DNA from: Clostridiaceae bacterium
GTDB taxonomy: Bacteria > Bacillota > Clostridia > Oscillospirales > Acutalibacteraceae
Direction of reading: 5' to 3'
Assembly: GCA_016297555.1 (NCBI GenBank)
Contig: JAEDGK010000041.1
Location: forward strand, 1 to 16,276
Length of the DNA stretch: 16,276 nt
Shown one piece after another: positions 1 through 6,074 of the stretch; the first letter of the stretch is position 1, and each line of letters starts with the position of its first letter. Below the pieces are notes generated by a model. That model worked only from the letters and a program-made list of their open reading frames with translations, was not told the origin of the DNA and did not search any database. The position numbers and the translations under genes are program-made.

Positions 1-10
1 CGCCGAAAGC

Positions 11-72
11 TCACGGCAACATTAGCCTCCTTTGGCAAAGGAGGTGGCACGGCAAGCCGTGACGGAGGATTG
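11..72. repeat. Composite two-hairpin palindromic element
   Basis: Two adjacent perfect hairpins are visible: CCTCCTTT (26-33) pairs with AAAGGAGG (37-44) around a 3-base loop, and CACGGC (48-53) pairs with GCCGTG (56-61) around AA. A further GGAGG at 64-68 can compete for CCTCC at 26-30, so alternative folds are possible. I remember very similar strings (CCTCC hairpin, then a CACGGC hairpin, then GGAGG and ATTG) scattered between genes of gut Ruminococcaceae, which would make this a copy of a dispersed short repeat. That memory was not checked. Confidence 0.6.
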
Positions 73-97
73 GTAAATAAAAAACAATCATTTTCAC

Positions 98-121
98 GGC
101 GGGAGCAAGCCCCCGCCCTAC
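98..121. repeat. Hairpin element with CCTAC tail, copy 1
   Basis: GGCGGG at 98-103 pairs with CCCGCC at 112-117. Past one A/C mismatch, GC (105-106) can pair with GC (109-110) around AA. The stem is followed directly by CTAC at 118-121. The layout matches the elements at 189-214 and 331-356, although the stem sequences differ. Confidence 0.55.
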
Positions 122-188
122 TCTGAACGGAGATATTTTGCATTATTGATTATCGGATTTCGAGCGACCACGCAGGGTTGCCCCGATT

Positions 189-214
189 GGGACGATGTGG
201 GCATCGTCCCCTAC
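189..214. repeat. Hairpin element with CCTAC tail, copy 2
   Basis: A perfect 9-bp stem is formed by GGGACGATG (189-197) and CATCGTCCC (202-210) around TGGG, followed by CTAC (211-214). It lacks a T-run after the stem on the plus strand, so it is not a classical terminator. It shares its layout and 3' tail with the elements at 98-121 and 331-356. Confidence 0.6.
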
Positions 215-222
215 AAGTTGCA

Positions 223-246
223 CCGTGAAATTTCGTGTTTTCACGG
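223..246. repeat. Perfect 8-bp inverted repeat
   Basis: CCGTGAAA (223-230) and TTTCACGG (239-246) form a perfect stem around an 8-base loop. It sits between the CCTAC-tailed hairpin at 189-214 and the hairpin at 274-288. No T-run follows the stem on either strand, so a terminator role is unlikely. Confidence 0.5.
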
Positions 247-273
247 ACAGCCATGAAAACAAATATAATGGGT

Positions 274-288
274 ACGGGCAAAGCCCGT
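274..288. repeat. Short hairpin followed by ATTCCGAATT repeats
   Basis: ACGGGC (274-279) and GCCCGT (283-288) form a perfect 6-bp stem with an AAA loop. It is followed within a few bases by the ATTCCGAATT direct repeats. The same arrangement, hairpin then ATTCCGAATT, recurs at 389-418. Confidence 0.5.
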
Positions 289-293
289 CATTA

Positions 294-325
294 ATTCCGA
301 ATTACGCATTCCGAATTCCGCATTG
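294..325. repeat. Tandem 14-bp direct repeat of ATTCCGAATT type
   Basis: Two 14-base units, ATTCCGAATTACGC (294-307) and ATTCCGAATTCCGC (308-321), stand head to tail with one difference, followed by ATTG. The ten-base core returns once more at 409-418. With only two full units and no spacers this is not a CRISPR array. Confidence 0.6.
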
Positions 326-330
326 TTTGC

Positions 331-356
331 GGAACGCCGGGGACGGCGTTCCCTAC
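331..356. repeat. Hairpin element with CCTAC tail, copy 3
   Basis: GGAACGCC (331-338) and GGCGTTCC (345-352) form a perfect 8-bp stem around GGGGAC, followed by CTAC (353-356). It is the third element of this layout within 260 bases. Its stem differs from the other two, yet both arms remain exactly complementary. Confidence 0.6.
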
Positions 357-388
357 GAGAGTTTGTGTTGATTTTAATATAATCGGTC

Positions 389-418
389 ATAGGCGGAGCC
401 TATCCTAAATTCCGAATT
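389..418. repeat. Short hairpin plus ATTCCGAATT core
   Basis: ATAGGC (389-394) and GCCTAT (398-403) form a perfect 6-bp stem around GGA. They are followed by ATTCCGAATT at 409-418. This repeats the hairpin-then-ATTCCGAATT order seen at 274-325 in shortened form. Confidence 0.5.
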
Positions 419-441
419 GTTTTTCGTGCTTTTTCTGCAAG

Positions 442-461
442 ATATATAATGTTTTATATAT
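442..461. repeat. AT-only inverted repeat downstream of the uracil glycosylase gene
   Basis: ATATATAA (442-449) and TTATATAT (454-461) form an 8-bp stem made only of A and T around TGTT, starting about 20 bases beyond the stop codon of the minus-strand glycosylase gene. Being GC-free, it would be a weak terminator at best. No stronger hairpin with a T-run was seen between this gene and the repeat cluster. Confidence 0.3.
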
Positions 462-480
462 AATAGCTGCAAATCCGCCG

Positions 481-1056
481 TTATTCGTATGTATGGTCGC
501 AGATTTCGAGTATTTTTTTACGCAGGGCAAGGAAATCCTCAAGCGCGTCGGGCTTTTGATTGGGATTTCTCAGCAGAGCCGCGGGGTGAAATGTTCCCAT
601 AAAGAATATTCCGCCTTTTTCGACGAACTCGCCGTGCTGTTTTGTGACCTTGAAATCCTTTGAAATAAGCCTTTGAGCCGAAATTCTGCCGAGGCAGACG
701 ATGATTTTCGGGCGCAAGAGCCTTGTTTGCTCCCTGAGCCAGCCGATACATTCATCCTGCTCCTCGGGCAAAGGGTCTCTGTTTTTCGGCGGTCTGCATT
801 TTACCATATTGGCAATATAAATATTTTTTCTGCGGTCAAGCTCGATTGCTTCAAGGTATTTATCAAGCAGTTTTCCGCCTCTGCCGACAAACGGCTCGCC
901 CTGCAAATCCTCATTTTCACCGGGTCCTTCGCCGACAAACATAACCTCGGAGTTTTCGCTGCCTACTCCGAAAACAAGATTGGTGCGGGTTTCGCACAGG
1001 GAGCATTTCCTGCACTCCATGCAGTCCGTTTTCAGAGCTTCCCAATTATCATACAT
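481..1056 (-). CDS. Family 4 uracil-DNA glycosylase (4Fe-4S type)
   Basis: This 191-residue protein should remove uracil from DNA, the first step of base excision repair of deaminated cytosine. Family 4 landmarks are visible: GEGPGENED at residues 42-50 (uracil-binding and catalytic region), VKCRPPKNRDP around 86-95, and HPAALLRNP at 157-165. Likely iron-sulfur ligands are C15, C18, C87 and C103; C12 and C21 are extra cysteines near the first pair. The start at 1056 is chosen because GAGGTG at 1066-1071 lies 9 bases upstream and the protein then begins with the usual cysteine-rich leader. A longer frame reaches 1143 but would add about 29 unrelated residues inside ribF. The gene overlaps the end of ribF by 8 bases, so translation is probably coupled. 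A member of the related family 5 is possible but less likely given the motifs. Confidence 0.93.
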   Translation of the reverse strand: MYDNWEALKTDCMECRKCSLCETRTNLVFGVGSENSEVMFVGEGPGENEDLQGEPFVGRGGKLLDKYLEAIELDRRKNIYIANMVKCRPPKNRDPLPEEQDECIGWLREQTRLLRPKIIVCLGRISAQRLISKDFKVTKQHGEFVEKGGIFFMGTFHPAALLRNPNQKPDALEDFLALRKKILEICDHTYE

Positions 1057-1957
1057 TGATGTTTTCACCTCGGTTAAGAAAAATTTCTTTTGCCTTTGCC
1101 GCGTCAATGTGTATCTGCTTGCCGAGATCGTCCATTGACTCAAAACGGATTTCTCCGCGCAGATATTGCAGCAGGCGAACCTCTATTTTTTGCCCGTAAA
1201 GGTTGCCGTCAAAGCCCAGAATACAGGTTTCGCTCCTGAAATCCTCATTTTCAAACGAGGGGCGAAGCCCGATATTGGTTACGGACGGATAAAGCTTGTT
1301 TTCAATAACGGTCGCCGAAGCGTAAACGCCCTTTTTGGGGCGGACGAAGCCCGTTTCAAAATGCTGGTTTATCGTGGGCGCGCCCATAAGCCGCCCGCGG
1401 TGGTCGCCGTTTACAACAGTCAGCTTATAGCGGAACTCCCTGCCGAGCATTGCGTTGGCAAGAGGGATATCGCCGTTTTCGATTGCGCGCCTGATGCGAG
1501 TTGAGCTGATGGGGCTGCCGTCCAAATCAATCGGGGGCGAAACTCTGAGCTCCATTCCGTATTCGGCGCAGAGCTTTTCAAGGATGTGCTTGCCGCCCTC
1601 GTTGCCCTTTCCGAAGCGGTAATTCCAGCCGCAGCAAACGCCGCCCGCATTGAGCCTGCCGATAAGTATTTTTTCAAAGAATTCGCGGCAGGTCATATCC
1701 TTGATTTCCGCAAACGGCACGATGCAGGTTTTTGCTCCCAAATCGGCGAGCAGCTTATCGCGCAGCTCGGTCTGAAGAATCATACTCGGAGCCTTGCCCA
1801 TAATCGTGAGCATCGGGTGAGAATCAAAAAGAAGCACAAGAGGAGAAAGCCCGCGTTCCCTTTGAAGCTCAAAGGCGCAGGCTATAACTGACATATGACC
1901 CCGGTGAAGCCCGTCAAAGCTGCCGAGGGTTACGGCTGTTTTGTTTTCTGAAATCAT
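1049..1957 (-). CDS. ribF: Bifunctional riboflavin kinase/FAD synthetase
   Basis: RibF phosphorylates riboflavin to FMN and adenylylates FMN to FAD in the cytoplasm. The 302-residue length is normal. The N-terminal FAD synthetase half has the nucleotidyltransferase motif GSFDGLHRGH at residues 12-21, GWNYRFGKG at about 110-118 and SSTRIR at 151-156. The C-terminal riboflavin kinase half begins near residue 175, with GDHRGRLMG (184-192), PTIN at 194-197 where most relatives have PTAN, NIGLRPSF (228-235) and the likely catalytic glutamate E243 in SET. A GTGAGG-like SD lies about 11 bases upstream of the ATG at 1957. The gene follows typA after 20 bases and overlaps the glycosylase gene. No FMN riboswitch fits in the gap, so it is probably expressed from the typA promoter. 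Confidence 0.96.
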   Translation of the reverse strand: MISENKTAVTLGSFDGLHRGHMSVIACAFELQRERGLSPLVLLFDSHPMLTIMGKAPSMILQTELRDKLLADLGAKTCIVPFAEIKDMTCREFFEKILIGRLNAGGVCCGWNYRFGKGNEGGKHILEKLCAEYGMELRVSPPIDLDGSPISSTRIRRAIENGDIPLANAMLGREFRYKLTVVNGDHRGRLMGAPTINQHFETGFVRPKKGVYASATVIENKLYPSVTNIGLRPSFENEDFRSETCILGFDGNLYGQKIEVRLLQYLRGEIRFESMDDLGKQIHIDAAKAKEIFLNRGENINV

Positions 1958-1977
1958 GCTTCAAAGAGCCTCACGGA

Positions 1978-3798
1978 TTATTTTTTCCTGAACTGCATCT
2001 TCATGCGCTGTTCTTTTGAAAGGATGCGCTTGCGAAGTCTTAACGAAGTGGGAGTTACTTCAAGCAGCTCGTCATCCTTTATGAATTCCATACACTGTTC
2101 AAGGCTGAGAACGCTGTGGGGCACAAGGCGCAGAGCGTCGTCGGAGCCTGAGGCACGGGTGTTTGTCAGATGCTTCTGCTTGCAGACATTGCAAACGATA
2201 TCTTCGTTTTTGGCACATTCGCCGACTATCATTCCCTCATAGACCTCAACGCCCGCAGGGATGAAAAGGCGGCCTCTGTCCTGAGTATTAAACAGGCCGT
2301 AAGCCGTGCTTACTCCCGTTTCGTGAACAACTATCGAGCCTCTTTCACGGGTCTGAATATCTCCCTTATAAGGGGCATAGCCGTCAAAGAGCTGGTTCAT
2401 AATTCCGTTGCCGTTGGTATCCGTCATAAACTCGGCGCGGTAGCCGATAAGTCCTCTTGACGGAATTTTAAATTCAAGGTGAGTTGAGCCGCCCTCGCGC
2501 GAGCCCATATTTTCAAGCTCGCCCTTGCGTGCGCCGAGCTTTTCGATAACCGCTCCGACATACTGCTCGGGAACCTCAACGATTAACAGCTCCATGGGCT
2601 CGAGAAGCTGACCGTCCTGCTCCTTGAAAATTACCTTGGGGCGCGAAACCTGAAATTCATAGCCCTGGCGGCGCATTGTTTCGATTAATATAGAAAGGTG
2701 AAGCTCGCCTCTGCCCGAAACCTTAAATGTATCGGTGGTTTCCGTTTCCTCAACTCTCATGCTGACATTCGTTTCAACCTCTTTAAAGAGCCTGTCGCGC
2801 AGATTTCTTGAAGTGACGAACTTGCCCTCACGCCCTGCAAACGGGCTGTCGTTAACGATGAAATTCATCGAAATGGTGGGTTCGTCAATCTTTATGAAGG
2901 GCAGCGGCTCCACATTTTCGGGGTCGCAGGCGGTTTCGCCGATGTTGATGCCCTCAATGCCCGAAACGCAGATAATATCGCCCGCTTCGGCTTCTTCGCA
3001 CTCAACGCGCTTTAAGCCCTCAAACTGATAAAGTCTGGAAATATGGACATTCTGACGGCTGCCGTCCGTTTTGCACAGAGTTACTGAGCCGCCGCGCTTA
3101 ATGCGGCCTCTTTCAACTCTGCCGACGCCTATTCTGCCCACATAATCATCATAATCAAGGCTGGAAAACAAAACCTGAAGCGGCAGGTCGGGATCGCCTG
3201 CGGGCGGGTCGATATTTTCAAGAATTGCGTCAAACAGCGGCTGCATATTTCCGCTGCGGCAATCGGGGTCAAGGCTTGAATAGCCGTCCTTCGCGCTGGC
3301 ATAGACAACGGGAAATTCAAGCTGATCCTCATCTGCGCCAAGGTCGATAAACAGGTCGAGAACCTCGTCAACAACCTCATAGGGTCTTGCATTCGGGCGG
3401 TCAATTTTATTGATGACAACGAGAACCTTCTTTTTGAGATTGAGAGCCTTTTTAAGAACAAATCTTGTCTGAGGCATACAGCCCTCAAAGGCGTCAACGA
3501 GCAGCAGAACGCCGTCAACCATCATCAGTATGCGCTCAACCTCGCCGCCGAAATCGGCGTGACCCGGGGTGTCAACGATGTTTATTTTTGTGCCCTTGTA
3601 ATGAATTGAGGTGTTTTTTGAAAGAATTGTAATGCCTCTTTCACGCTCCAGATCGTTGGAGTCCATAACCCTCTCGGCAACCTGCTCGTTTTCGCGGAAG
3701 GTGCCGCTTTGCTTTAACATCTCGTCAACGAGCGTGGTTTTGCCGTGGTCAACATGGGCAATAATGGCAATGTTTCTTAAATCTTTTTTTGAGGACAA
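1978..3798 (-). CDS. typA: Ribosome-associated GTPase TypA/BipA
   Basis: TypA (BipA) is a translational GTPase related to EF-G that binds the ribosome and aids 50S assembly and growth under stress or cold. The 606-residue length fits the family. Motifs in order: P-loop AHVDHGKT (14-21), switch I RGITI (54-58), DTPGH (76-80), NKID (130-133) and SAK near 168, then the EF-G-like beta barrel and domains III/V and a basic C-terminus ending in FRKK. The start is a TTG at 3796-3798, chosen because AAGGTG at 3806-3811 lies 7 bases upstream, the residues after it match the usual TypA N-terminus, and no ATG is available at the right place. It heads an apparent operon with ribF and the uracil glycosylase, with its own promoter at 3848-3876. 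Confidence 0.97.
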   Translation of the reverse strand: MSSKKDLRNIAIIAHVDHGKTTLVDEMLKQSGTFRENEQVAERVMDSNDLERERGITILSKNTSIHYKGTKINIVDTPGHADFGGEVERILMMVDGVLLLVDAFEGCMPQTRFVLKKALNLKKKVLVVINKIDRPNARPYEVVDEVLDLFIDLGADEDQLEFPVVYASAKDGYSSLDPDCRSGNMQPLFDAILENIDPPAGDPDLPLQVLFSSLDYDDYVGRIGVGRVERGRIKRGGSVTLCKTDGSRQNVHISRLYQFEGLKRVECEEAEAGDIICVSGIEGINIGETACDPENVEPLPFIKIDEPTISMNFIVNDSPFAGREGKFVTSRNLRDRLFKEVETNVSMRVEETETTDTFKVSGRGELHLSILIETMRRQGYEFQVSRPKVIFKEQDGQLLEPMELLIVEVPEQYVGAVIEKLGARKGELENMGSREGGSTHLEFKIPSRGLIGYRAEFMTDTNGNGIMNQLFDGYAPYKGDIQTRERGSIVVHETGVSTAYGLFNTQDRGRLFIPAGVEVYEGMIVGECAKNEDIVCNVCKQKHLTNTRASGSDDALRLVPHSVLSLEQCMEFIKDDELLEVTPTSLRLRKRILSKEQRMKMQFRKK

Positions 3799-3805
3799 CG
3801 GGATT

Positions 3806-3811
3806 CACCTT
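3806..3811 (-). promoter_or_regulatory. Ribosome binding site deciding the TTG start of typA
   Basis: On the minus strand AAGGTG stands 7 bases before the TTG codon at 3798. No other start codon upstream of the conserved RNIAIIAHVDHGK region has a suitable SD, so this site fixes the unusual start. Confidence 0.75.
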
Positions 3812-3847
3812 TTCTTTCTGATTCTGCTTTTAATTTCTTTTGCTGAC

Positions 3848-3876
3848 ATAATACCGCACGGGCATATATTTGTCAA
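3848..3876 (-). promoter_or_regulatory. Sigma-A type promoter of the typA-ribF operon
   Basis: On the minus strand TTGACA (3871-3876) is separated by exactly 17 bases from TATTAT (3848-3853). This is a near-perfect housekeeping promoter. The expected transcription start is near 3840, giving a leader of roughly 40 bases before the TTG start of typA. It sits right after the stop codon of the sugar symporter gene, with no visible terminator between them. Confidence 0.85.
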
Positions 3877-3886
3877 TATTCATCAA

Positions 3887-5374
3887 TTATAAAAGTATTC
3901 CCTCTTTTTCACGCTTTTCGTGCAATTCCTCAAGCATTTTTGCCTTTTCCTTGCCCGAAATCTTATAGAAGAACATCGGAATGGAGCAAAGCAGCAGGCT
4001 GACGCCCGGAACAATCGAAACAAGGGAGAACATTGCGAAATTCTGCGTTCTTGTGAGGTCGGTAGCCGCCATTATGAATTCCGAAGAAAGCATATTTTCG
4101 GGCTCGATGCCGATAAACATATACATCAGCACGATGCCGCAGGTTGCAAAGGCGTTGCCGAGCTTGTTGACGAAGCCCTGGCAGGCAGAGCCGAGCGCAT
4201 TGTCGCGGAAACCCGTTTTAAGCTCCATATAGTCAAGGCAGTCGCCTATCATTGCATAGGAAATAACATTAAGCACGCCGAGAGGTATGCAGGAAATGAG
4301 AATGAACGGTATGCAGATATAAAGATTTGCCGTGAACCAGCCTATGAGAGTGGTGAAAATGCTGGCAACAAAGCCGAGCAGGCAGGTGGTTATGACAATC
4401 TTTTTGTAGTCGAATTTTTTCATCAGCACGGGCATAAACAGCATAGCGCCGAACATACCCACGATGGCGCAAACCTGGAATATGGTTTTAACCGAGGAAA
4501 CGCTTGCGTCAATCAGTTCAAGGCGTCTTTCGGGCGTCATATCGGCGGTAAGCTCGGGACCGATATAGAAAGCGTAACGCGCAACATGAACAGCCGCCGC
4601 CTGAACCATATATCTGCCGCTCGAAAGAATACCCATAAGGATAACGAGCATCAGCGGCTTGCATTTGAAAATTCTGCTCAGCCTTGACGGCTCGCCGGGA
4701 GCAGGCTTTTTATCGGGGATAACAACTCTTTCCTTAACATGGAAATAGGAGTTTACATATAAAACCGAGCCTATCAGCACAGTGACAACGGCGATAACGA
4801 GATATTTGGTTTTGTTGTAGGCAAGGCCGTCGGAAACGCCGAGAATACGCGGAAGCACAAGACCTGCCACAAGGAAAAGCACCTCGGGCACGGCGGAGCC
4901 GACGCCGTTAATAGTTCTGCCGTTTGATATAACGGAGCCTCTCTCGGCGGCGTCGGGAGTCATAACATTCGGCAGGCTCCAGAACGGAACATCCGCCATT
5001 GTATATATCATTCCCCAAGCGATATAAACTATCGCCGTGTAAACCATAAGCTGATTTTTATTAAGGTCGGGGCTGAGATACATCAAAACGGTGAGCACGG
5101 CTATGGGGATTGCCGCATAGAGAATATAGGGCTTCATTTTTCCGCGCTTGGTTGTTCTGCGGTCAACGATGATACCCATAAGAGGGTCGTTAATTGCGTC
5201 CCACACTCTGGCGAGGAGCATAAGGAGCAAAACAAAAACAAGGGGAAGCTGAAGAACATTTACATAATAGTCGCTTATGTAGCTGGACATCATGGCATAA
5301 ATCATGCCCTGACCGCCCGCGCCGAGGGCAAACATCCAAAATTCCTTTTTACCGAGGTATTTCTTGCTTTCCAC
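3887..5374 (-). CDS. GPH-family sugar:cation symporter (MelB-like)
   Basis: This 495-residue membrane protein belongs to the glycoside-pentoside-hexuronide:cation symporters of the major facilitator superfamily, with about twelve hydrophobic segments. The family signature around helix II is clear: ARVWDAINDPLMG at 55-67, followed by VDRRTTKRGKMKPY. D59, N62 and D63 correspond to the cation-binding D55, N58 and D59 of MelB. The loop near 216-240 is polar, as expected between the two six-helix halves. The start is GTG at 5374, with TCCTT on the plus strand (AAGGA on the minus) 8 bases upstream. It follows the GNAT gene after 33 bases. The divergent beta-galactosidase nearby makes a galactoside a reasonable substrate guess, but GPH sequences alone do not reveal the sugar; uronides or pentosides are equally possible. 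Confidence 0.92.
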   Translation of the reverse strand: MESKKYLGKKEFWMFALGAGGQGMIYAMMSSYISDYYVNVLQLPLVFVLLLMLLARVWDAINDPLMGIIVDRRTTKRGKMKPYILYAAIPIAVLTVLMYLSPDLNKNQLMVYTAIVYIAWGMIYTMADVPFWSLPNVMTPDAAERGSVISNGRTINGVGSAVPEVLFLVAGLVLPRILGVSDGLAYNKTKYLVIAVVTVLIGSVLYVNSYFHVKERVVIPDKKPAPGEPSRLSRIFKCKPLMLVILMGILSSGRYMVQAAAVHVARYAFYIGPELTADMTPERRLELIDASVSSVKTIFQVCAIVGMFGAMLFMPVLMKKFDYKKIVITTCLLGFVASIFTTLIGWFTANLYICIPFILISCIPLGVLNVISYAMIGDCLDYMELKTGFRDNALGSACQGFVNKLGNAFATCGIVLMYMFIGIEPENMLSSEFIMAATDLTRTQNFAMFSLVSIVPGVSLLLCSIPMFFYKISGKEKAKMLEELHEKREKEGILL

Positions 5375-5407
5375 GGGATCAGTCCTTTCTTAATAAAAAA
5401 TTTCGGG

Positions 5408-6001
5408 TTATGCGTTTTTATCTGCCGACGGGCTGAGTCTTCTGCAAAAGCTTGCGTCCTCATTCACCATGTCGGCGCCGTCGATTTTAAGCTCCGAGAG
5501 CATAAATTCCCAGCGTTCTTTCATTCCCTCGTCATATTCAACGGGAACAAAACCCGCGGTGAAATAGCTTTTGACCGCGCTTGCACGCCATTCGTCGGTT
5601 GTCAGAAAAATATAGTCAACGCCCTGAGCCGCAAGCTTTTTGACAGCGGCGGCGTTAAGATATTTAACCAAACCTCTGCCTCTGAAATCAGACCTTATGC
5701 CGACCATATGAAGCTCGCCGCAGCGGCGCTCGGGGTGAAATACGGCGGTTGCCGTGCCGATATGCTCTCCGCCGAAATCGAGAAAGAAAACATCGGTTTC
5801 GGGAGAGCAGTCCTCTTTCCCCAAAATGCGGTTGTCAAAAGCGCCCTCGTCCGCGTCATCGGCAACAAGTCCGTTTTTGCAGCACTCAACCCACGCCGTT
5901 TTATCGGAGGGTGATTTATAATGTGAAAACGAATATCCGCCCGGCAGGCTTAGCTCCTGAACGGGAGTGCCCTTGAGCCAATACATTTTAAGCTGCGCCA
6001 T
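5408..6001 (-). CDS. GNAT-family N-acetyltransferase
   Basis: This 197-residue soluble protein should transfer an acetyl group from acetyl-CoA to an unknown amine. The GNAT fold lies roughly at residues 70-160: a beta4-like strand and motif A in MVGIRSDFRGRGLVKYL (99-115), where R107-G-R-G-L-V binds the pyrophosphate of CoA, then SYFTAGFVPV (145-154) typical of motif B. The first 65 residues and the last 35 are not recognisable. A strong GGAGG SD stands about 5 bases before the ATG at 6001. The sugar symporter gene follows 33 bases after its stop codon, so the two are probably co-transcribed. A terminator just upstream (6032-6061) separates it from the dehydrogenase-like gene, and no clear promoter of its own is visible in the remaining 30 bases. 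Confidence 0.88.
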   Translation of the reverse strand: MAQLKMYWLKGTPVQELSLPGGYSFSHYKSPSDKTAWVECCKNGLVADDADEGAFDNRILGKEDCSPETDVFFLDFGGEHIGTATAVFHPERRCGELHMVGIRSDFRGRGLVKYLNAAAVKKLAAQGVDYIFLTTDEWRASAVKSYFTAGFVPVEYDEGMKERWEFMLSELKIDGADMVNEDASFCRRLSPSADKNA

Positions 6002-6031
6002 ATTTCCTCCGTTTTGCCTGTAAATGAACTC

Positions 6032-6061
6032 AAAAAGGGAGCTGTTGAAAAAACAACTCCC
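6032..6061 (-). terminator. Rho-independent terminator after the dehydrogenase-like gene
   Basis: On the minus strand GGGAGTTGTT, a TTTTC loop and AACAGCTCCC form a 10-bp stem with a single G-U pair (6037-6061), followed directly by five T (6032-6036). It starts 13 bases past the stop codon of the gene ending at 6075. On the plus strand the stem is followed by GTTTTG, a poorer T-run, and no plus-strand gene precedes it. Confidence 0.85.
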
Positions 6062-6074
6062 GTTTTGAAAAAAA

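Larger units (their letters stand above)
1..480. other. Gene-free hairpin-rich intergenic region
   Basis: No coding region with a credible ribosome binding site or recognisable protein was seen here on either strand. The stretch lies downstream of the uracil-DNA glycosylase gene. It is dense in small perfect inverted repeats (at about 26-61, 98-117, 189-210, 223-246, 274-288, 331-352, 389-403 and 442-461) and carries direct repeats of ATTCCGAATT. Such clustering is typical of non-coding mobile or structured repeat families rather than of a gene. The left edge is cut by the window, so whatever lies beyond it is unknown. Confidence 0.75.

Noticed and set aside
274..420. CRISPR array
   Set aside because: The repeats are short (10-14 bases), adjacent without spacers, only two or three in number, and no cas gene is present.
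1..480. Remnant of an insertion sequence
   Set aside because: No transposase fragment, long terminal inverted repeats or target duplication can be recognised. Only short hairpins and direct repeats are visible.
673..1059. 128-codon plus-strand frame opposite the uracil glycosylase gene
   Set aside because: It overlaps the catalytic motifs of the glycosylase in antisense and has no supporting signals.
1057..1143. N-terminal extension of the uracil glycosylase to 1143
   Set aside because: The extra 29 residues resemble nothing in the family and would overlap ribF by 95 bases. The ATG at 1056 has a well-placed GAGGTG.
1957..1978. FMN riboswitch before ribF
   Set aside because: Only 20 bases separate typA and ribF, far too few for the aptamer, and no such structure appears before typA within its roughly 40-base leader.
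3920..4687. Long open frame on the plus strand inside the symporter gene (255 codons)
   Set aside because: It lies wholly antisense to a clear GPH symporter, has no recognisable motif, and is rich in residues expected from reading a hydrophobic gene backwards. No SD or promoter supports it.
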